This document shows positions 5,518 through 5,551 of a DNA stretch of 5,551 nt, one piece after another (the stretch's first letter is position 1; each line of letters starts with the position of its first letter). Source of the DNA: an uncultured bacterium (GTDB lineage Bacteria > Patescibacteria > JAEDAM01 > Absconditabacterales > Absconditicoccaceae); NCBI GenBank assembly GCA_937950065.1, contig CALFEN010000251.1, positions 1 through 5,551 on the forward strand. The letters run 5' to 3'. Position numbers and translations under genes: made by a program. Below the pieces are notes generated by a model. It was not told where the DNA came from. It worked only from the letters and a program-made list of their open reading frames with translations, and did not search any database.

Positions 5518-5551
5518 ATGGACAAAGCAAAACAATATCCAAACGCGGTTA
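5518..5551 (+). CDS. Start of a divergent plus-strand gene, cut by the right edge
   Basis: An ATG at 5518-5520 opens eleven codons to the window edge (MDKAKQYPNAV). A stop codon (TAA, 5512-5514) lies two codons upstream in frame, so this is the only start. Its codons are richer in G/C than the leader before it, and a promoter-like sequence lies at the right distance. Too little is present to name a product. Confidence 0.45.
   Translation, partial: MDKAKQYPNAV

Overview
The window comes from a low-GC bacterium that reads UGA as glycine (translation table 25), so a member of Absconditabacteria (SR1) or Gracilibacteria (BD1-5/GN02). Under the standard code the minus strand looks broken into short ORFs. 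When TGA is read as Gly, seven uninterrupted minus-strand genes appear. They contain 53 in-frame TGA codons by my count, and all end in TAA or TAG. TGA falls on glycines that are nearly invariant in known families: the first Gly of a Walker A P-loop, and the glycines of the AI-2E transporter core. Trp is always TGG. The window alone does not separate SR1 from Gracilibacteria.

Right part (5306 down to 1545, minus strand): a tightly packed five-gene operon. In transcription order it holds a DNA polymerase III delta'-like AAA+ clamp-loader subunit (holB-like), the RNase P protein (rnpA), an AI-2E/PerM-family eight-helix membrane protein, a small secreted helical protein, and a winged-helix protein fused to a degenerate nucleotidyltransferase domain. 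Junctions are 3 nt, a 16-nt overlap, 3 nt and 4 nt. The operon starts from a divergent intergenic region (5307-5517) with promoter-like elements facing both ways. A plus-strand gene begins at 5518 and runs off the right edge.

Left part (1476 down to 1, minus strand): a cluster of short membrane-anchored surface proteins. Two complete paralogues (198 and 148 aa) share an N-terminal module: a membrane helix, KARQTT, then TLTAxKWN. Their extracellular domains differ, one being a predicted jelly-roll and the other a cysteine-rich domain. A third start codon at the left edge probably opens another gene. Two of these genes share the 11-nt promoter core TATAATCTAGA. The surface genes are visibly richer in G+C (37-38% in sampled 60-nt stretches) than the operon (22-23%).

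A 352-nt stretch (528-879) between the two surface genes has no convincing gene, but it carries the best promoter-like sequence in the window, implying a leader of about 185 nt. No rRNA, tRNA, CRISPR array, transposase or clear GC-rich terminator was seen. No Shine-Dalgarno sequence is evident ahead of the starts examined.
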